A stretch of 64,000 nt of DNA from Cyclobacteriaceae bacterium (GTDB taxonomy: Bacteria > Bacteroidota > Bacteroidia > Cytophagales > Cyclobacteriaceae). The notes below the pieces were generated by a model. It had not been told where the DNA came from and did no database searches. It saw only the letters and a list, made by a program, of their open reading frames with translations. Location: positions 372,001 through 436,000 of the forward strand of contig JAEUUF010000026.1 in assembly GCA_016787645.1 (NCBI GenBank), in the 5' to 3' direction. Of the stretch, positions 61,038 to 64,000 are shown in pieces. Position numbers and translations under genes: made by a program. Within the stretch, counting starts at the first letter, position 1, and every line of letters begins with the position of its first letter.

Positions 61038-62741
61038 GTGAATTTCCCCGCTATCCATCAATTAGCTGCTCTCTGCGCAGCAAAAGGCATCGAGCACGTC
61101 ATCCTCTGCCCGGGATCCCGCAGCGCCCCGTTAGCCATTGCTTTCCTCCGAAGCAATCATTTTACCTGCTACACATTTAGTGATGAGCGAAGCGCGGCCT
61201 TCGTTGGCCTCGGCATTGCCCAACAGACCGGCAAGCCCGTCGTACTCGTCTGCACTTCGGGTTCAGCTGGCTATAATTTCGCTCCTGCTGTAGCTGAAGC
61301 TTATTTCCAGCATATTCCGTTGGTGGTCATTACAGCCGACCGCCCCAAGGAATGGATTGACCAACTCGATGGACAGACCATCCATCAATCGCACTTGTTC
61401 GGGGACCACGTCAAACGATATTTCGAACTTCCACAGGAGTTTCCGAACGAGGAGGCATTCTGGTTTGCCAACCGAATAGGCAACGAAGCCATCAACCTAT
61501 CTCTTGCAGGCCCGCGTGGACCCGTACACATTAATGCACCATTCCGCGAACCACTCTATCCATCCGTCCAGGAAAAAGAAATCGTTTCGCCCGGCCCACG
61601 GATAATTGAAAGTATCAGCTCCAGTTCCCAACTGACCGATGTGCAGTGGAATGAACTTCTCAACACCATCAATAGCCACCGAAAGGTGCTCATTGTTCCC
61701 GGGCAACTCCTTCCCATGCATGGCTTGGTTCCCGTGCTCTCCACGTTCCAGGCTTCGCACCGCTGGCCTATCGTCGGCGATATCTTGTCTAACCTGCATG
61801 GAATAGCCTCACACTGTAGTCATGCCGATGCGTTCCTTGGACAAATGCCGGAAAAACTAAAGCATTCCCTGAAGCCCGACCTGTTGATCACCTTTGGGCA
61901 GTCGCTGGTGGCCAAGCACCTGAAACTCTTCCTGCGTAAATTCAGTCCGCGCCAACATTGGCACTTATCACCAGACGGACAAGCGGCAGACACCTTCCAA
62001 TCCCTGACCAAAGTTATTCCCGTTGATCCCACCTACTTCTTCAGCGAACTGAATCGTCGGGCCACAGAACACCAGGTCGCGCATCATGTGTACGCCGATG
62101 AGTGGATGCAGCACGAAACCCAGGCGCGCACCTCTATACAGGAATTCTTTACCAAACATCCTCAGGGTGAATTTGCACTCGTCAACCAATTGATCCAATC
62201 ACTCCCGGATGGCTGTAACCTTCATCTGGCCAACAGCATGAGTGTGCGGTATGCCAATCACATTGGCCTGTCGTCCCGGCAAAAATCAATAAGCGTATTC
62301 TCCAATCGTGGAACGAGCGGCATCGATGGTTGTTCAAGTACCGCAGTCGGGCATGCCTTGGTTTCAAGGGTGCCGAATGTCCTTCTAACCGGGGACCAGG
62401 CCTTTTTCTACGACCGGAATGCCTTCTGGCATAATTATCCGCTGAGCAATCTTTTTGTAGTAGTCCTGAATAATCACGGCGGCATTATCTTTAACATGAT
62501 CGACGGTCCTTCCGGGTTGCCGGAAGCTGAGGAGTATTTTATAACCCGCCAGGCCCTGCGCGCCCGGTCCCTGGCAAGCGAGTTCGGGTTTACCTACACG
62601 GAAGGGATGCGCACCACCTGGACTGACTTCTTCCAGCCTGACGGTAAAGCAAAGATCCACGAGGTGGAGTCGTCACAAACGCTGAACAAGTCCAATTTCG
62701 AAGCGTTTAGAAAACAGATAAAACAAAGTTATGAAGCTTAA
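61038..62741 (+). CDS. menD: SEPHCHC synthase (MenD)
   Basis: Thiamine diphosphate enzyme that joins 2-oxoglutarate to isochorismate. The 567 residues start at GTG. N-terminal pyrimidine-binding part: [27 protein letters not shown] with the conserved Glu, TSGSAGYNF. Central domain about 190-345. C-terminal pyrophosphate-binding part: [19 protein letters not shown] (split), [13 protein letters not shown] (GDx with the metal Asp), [10 protein letters not shown]. Its last 11 bases overlap the menB start. Confidence 0.97.
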   Translation: MNFPAIHQLAALCAAKGIEHVILCPGSRSAPLAIAFLRSNHFTCYTFSDERSAAFVGLGIAQQTGKPVVLVCTSGSAGYNFAPAVAEAYFQHIPLVVITADRPKEWIDQLDGQTIHQSHLFGDHVKRYFELPQEFPNEEAFWFANRIGNEAINLSLAGPRGPVHINAPFREPLYPSVQEKEIVSPGPRIIESISSSSQLTDVQWNELLNTINSHRKVLIVPGQLLPMHGLVPVLSTFQASHRWPIVGDILSNLHGIASHCSHADAFLGQMPEKLKHSLKPDLLITFGQSLVAKHLKLFLRKFSPRQHWHLSPDGQAADTFQSLTKVIPVDPTYFFSELNRRATEHQVAHHVYADEWMQHETQARTSIQEFFTKHPQGEFALVNQLIQSLPDGCNLHLANSMSVRYANHIGLSSRQKSISVFSNRGTSGIDGCSSTAVGHALVSRVPNVLLTGDQAFFYDRNAFWHNYPLSNLFVVVLNNHGGIIFNMIDGPSGLPEAEEYFITRQALRARSLASEFGFTYTEGMRTTWTDFFQPDGKAKIHEVESSQTLNKSNFEAFRKQIKQSYEA

Positions 62742-63555
62742 TTATCCCTGGCAGCCCATCAAGGAGTACAAGGAGATTCTCTTCCAAAAGTACCAAGGCA
62801 TCGCACGTATCAGCATCAACCGGCCCGACGTACACAATGCCTTCACTCCCCTCACGGTGAAGGAAATGATCAACGCCATGGAGCACTGCCGTGAGGACGC
62901 TGAAATTGGTGTCGTAGTGCTCACCGGCGAAGGCGGCAAAGCCTTCTGCAGCGGGGGCGATCAATCCGTGCGTGGACATGGTGGTTATGTCGGCCAGGAT
63001 ACCGTGCCCCGGCTTAACGTGCTTGATCTCCAAAAACTAATTCGGTCGATTCCAAAACCTGTTATCGCCGCAGTTGCGGGATGGGCGATTGGCGGCGGCC
63101 ACGTGCTGCACGTGGTGTGCGACCTCACCATTGCCGCAGAAAATGCCCGATTTGGGCAAACCGGTCCAAAAGTCGGAAGCTTTGATGGTGGGTTTGGCGC
63201 TTCCTATCTCGCCCGTATTGTTGGTCAAAAGAAAGCCCGTGAAATCTGGTACCTGTGTGACCAATATGACGCATCCGAAGCACTGCAGATGGGATTGGTG
63301 AACAAAGTGGTGCCGCTGGATAAACTCGAGGAAACTTATGTCGCGTGGGCAAACAAGATCATGAAGAAAAGCCCGTTGGCCATCCGTATGCTGAAGTCGG
63401 CCTTCAACGCTGAACTAGACGGCCAGGCCGGCATCCAGGAATTGGCGGGCAACGCAACCCTGCTCTACTACCTCAGCGAAGAGGCCAAAGAAGGTAAGAA
63501 CGCTTTCATGGAAAAGCGGGAACCCGATTTTTCTAAATTCCCCAAGTTCCCCTAA
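62731..63555 (+). CDS. menB: 1,4-dihydroxy-2-naphthoyl-CoA synthase
   Basis: Crotonase-fold enzyme closing the second ring from o-succinylbenzoyl-CoA. 274 residues, normal length. Motifs: [32 protein letters not shown] (CoA and substrate loop), [17 protein letters not shown] (oxyanion glycines), [16 protein letters not shown] (family signature with the catalytic Asp/Ser region), and the C-terminal [13 protein letters not shown] typical of MenB. It overlaps menD by 11 bases and is followed 22 bases later by menE. Confidence 0.97.
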   Translation: MKLNYPWQPIKEYKEILFQKYQGIARISINRPDVHNAFTPLTVKEMINAMEHCREDAEIGVVVLTGEGGKAFCSGGDQSVRGHGGYVGQDTVPRLNVLDLQKLIRSIPKPVIAAVAGWAIGGGHVLHVVCDLTIAAENARFGQTGPKVGSFDGGFGASYLARIVGQKKAREIWYLCDQYDASEALQMGLVNKVVPLDKLEETYVAWANKIMKKSPLAIRMLKSAFNAELDGQAGIQELAGNATLLYYLSEEAKEGKNAFMEKREPDFSKFPKFP

Positions 63556-63577
63556 TCGACCCTAAACTCCCACAGGT

Positions 63578-64000
63578 ATGCGCGTCAACATCGGTGGCAC
63601 CTGGACACGCCTGGAGGCACTCGACAAATTACCTGTCCATTCGGAGGAAGAGATGGATCGGGATGCCATTCAATTTATCCGGGAATGGCAGGAAGGCCGA
63701 ACATCTTTTACGTTCCATACCTCAGGTTCTACCGGTGACCCTAAGCCCATCTCCTTCCATCGCGATCAACTGGTGGCCAGCGCACAGTTAACGCTAAAGG
63801 TATTGCCACTGACTCCGGGAATGACCGCGTTGGTTTGTCTTGATCCTCGTTTCGTTGCCGGGGCCATGATGATCGTCCGCTGCCTGGTCGGTTCAATTGA
63901 CATGGTCATACGCCCTGCCTCCTCAAACCCTTTCACTAAGCTGCCAGAGCCAATCGATTTTGCGGCACTGGTACCCTTGCAAGTCACTACCGTACTGAAA
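63578..64000 (+). CDS. menE: AMP-binding protein, probable o-succinylbenzoate-CoA ligase (cut by window end)
   Basis: The first 141 codons of an adenylate-forming enzyme. The AMP-binding P-loop FHTSGSTGDPKPI lies near residue 46, much earlier than in ordinary acyl-CoA synthetases, which matches the short Bacteroidota MenE forms. After that, LDPRFVAGAMMIVRCLVGS fits the family. The identity as MenE rests mainly on its position behind menF-menD-menB; menC, the missing step, may follow outside the window. Confidence 0.85.
   Translation, partial: MRVNIGGTWTRLEALDKLPVHSEEEMDRDAIQFIREWQEGRTSFTFHTSGSTGDPKPISFHRDQLVASAQLTLKVLPLTPGMTALVCLDPRFVAGAMMIVRCLVGSIDMVIRPASSNPFTKLPEPIDFAALVPLQVTTVLK

Noticed and set aside
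1-64000. CRISPR arrays, rRNA genes, transposase genes and replication origin
   Set aside because: No regularly spaced repeats, no rRNA signatures, no DDE or serine/tyrosine recombinase motifs and no DnaA-box cluster were seen anywhere in the window.

Overview
The window reads as one continuous chromosomal stretch from a member of the Bacteroidota, most likely Cytophagales. GC is near 50% by eye, coding density is very high, and there is no rRNA, CRISPR array, recognisable transposase or phage module. The assignment rests on several traits: type IX secretion (T9SS) C-terminal domains on secreted proteins, the Bacteroidota-type -7 promoter box TAnnTTTG, families largely confined to or typical of this phylum (DUF4290, GSCFA, the NagB/PIG-L fusion, Porin_10-like barrel), a menaquinone gene cluster, and many ATGA/GTGA start-stop overlaps. 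Starts are often TTG or GTG, and Shine-Dalgarno signals are weak, as is usual in this phylum.

Layout. 1-5 kb: end of signal peptidase I, uracil-DNA glycosylase, ApaG, a methyltransferase, a membrane coiled-coil protein, then the S6-S18-L9 operon with a palindrome in its promoter and a bidirectional terminator behind it. 5-12 kb: DUF3109 and DUF4442 genes diverge from a coupled UvrD helicase-DUF4290-MurA operon; then an ORF6N gene bracketed by 38-bp palindromic direct repeats, with a third copy inside its reading frame. 12-25.6 kb: NagB/PIG-L fusion with exonuclease III; GSCFA-YyaL-PriA; the leftward operon DnaG-RibBA-unknown-SurE; Mrp-NifU. 25.7-33.7 kb: M43 metalloprotease, Ddl, PASTA protein, a second T9SS cargo, and a site-2 protease. 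33.8-40 kb: a CAT-anticodon tRNA, a lipoprotein, a 1015-residue ABC protein with TerB-like and FHA-like front ends, YdcF and a carboxypeptidase-regulatory-domain protein.

40-49 kb: an FtsX-type ABC exporter (YbbAP-like) next to two tail-to-tail SGNH hydrolases, then a run of poorly conserved lipoproteins (one with RHS/YD-like repeats), an AT-richer HEPN-like gene, and tRNA-Ser(CGA). 49-59.3 kb: MacB-like permease, a secreted amidotransferase-like protein, the coupled lpxK-porin-miaE operon, Nif3, a zinc-ribbon-family protein without its zinc ligands, a TPR protein and a histidine phosphatase. 59.4-64 kb: menaquinone cluster (hotdog thioesterase, menF, menD, menB, start of menE).

Functionally the window mixes core information processing (PriA, DnaG, UvrD, ribosomal proteins, Ung, Xth), envelope building (MurA, Ddl, LpxK, lipoproteins, porin, LepB), Fe-S assembly (Mrp, NifU), and riboflavin and menaquinone synthesis. 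The most unusual object is the ORF6N cassette near 10.5-11.2 kb. A second theme is core enzymes with substituted key residues: MurA Cys to Asp, DnaG without its four zinc ligands, the C4 zinc ribbon reduced to one Cys, and NagB Asp to Thr. The only gene-to-gene interval above 300 bases that codes for no protein is 33741-34136, which holds the CAT tRNA and otherwise nothing I recognise.
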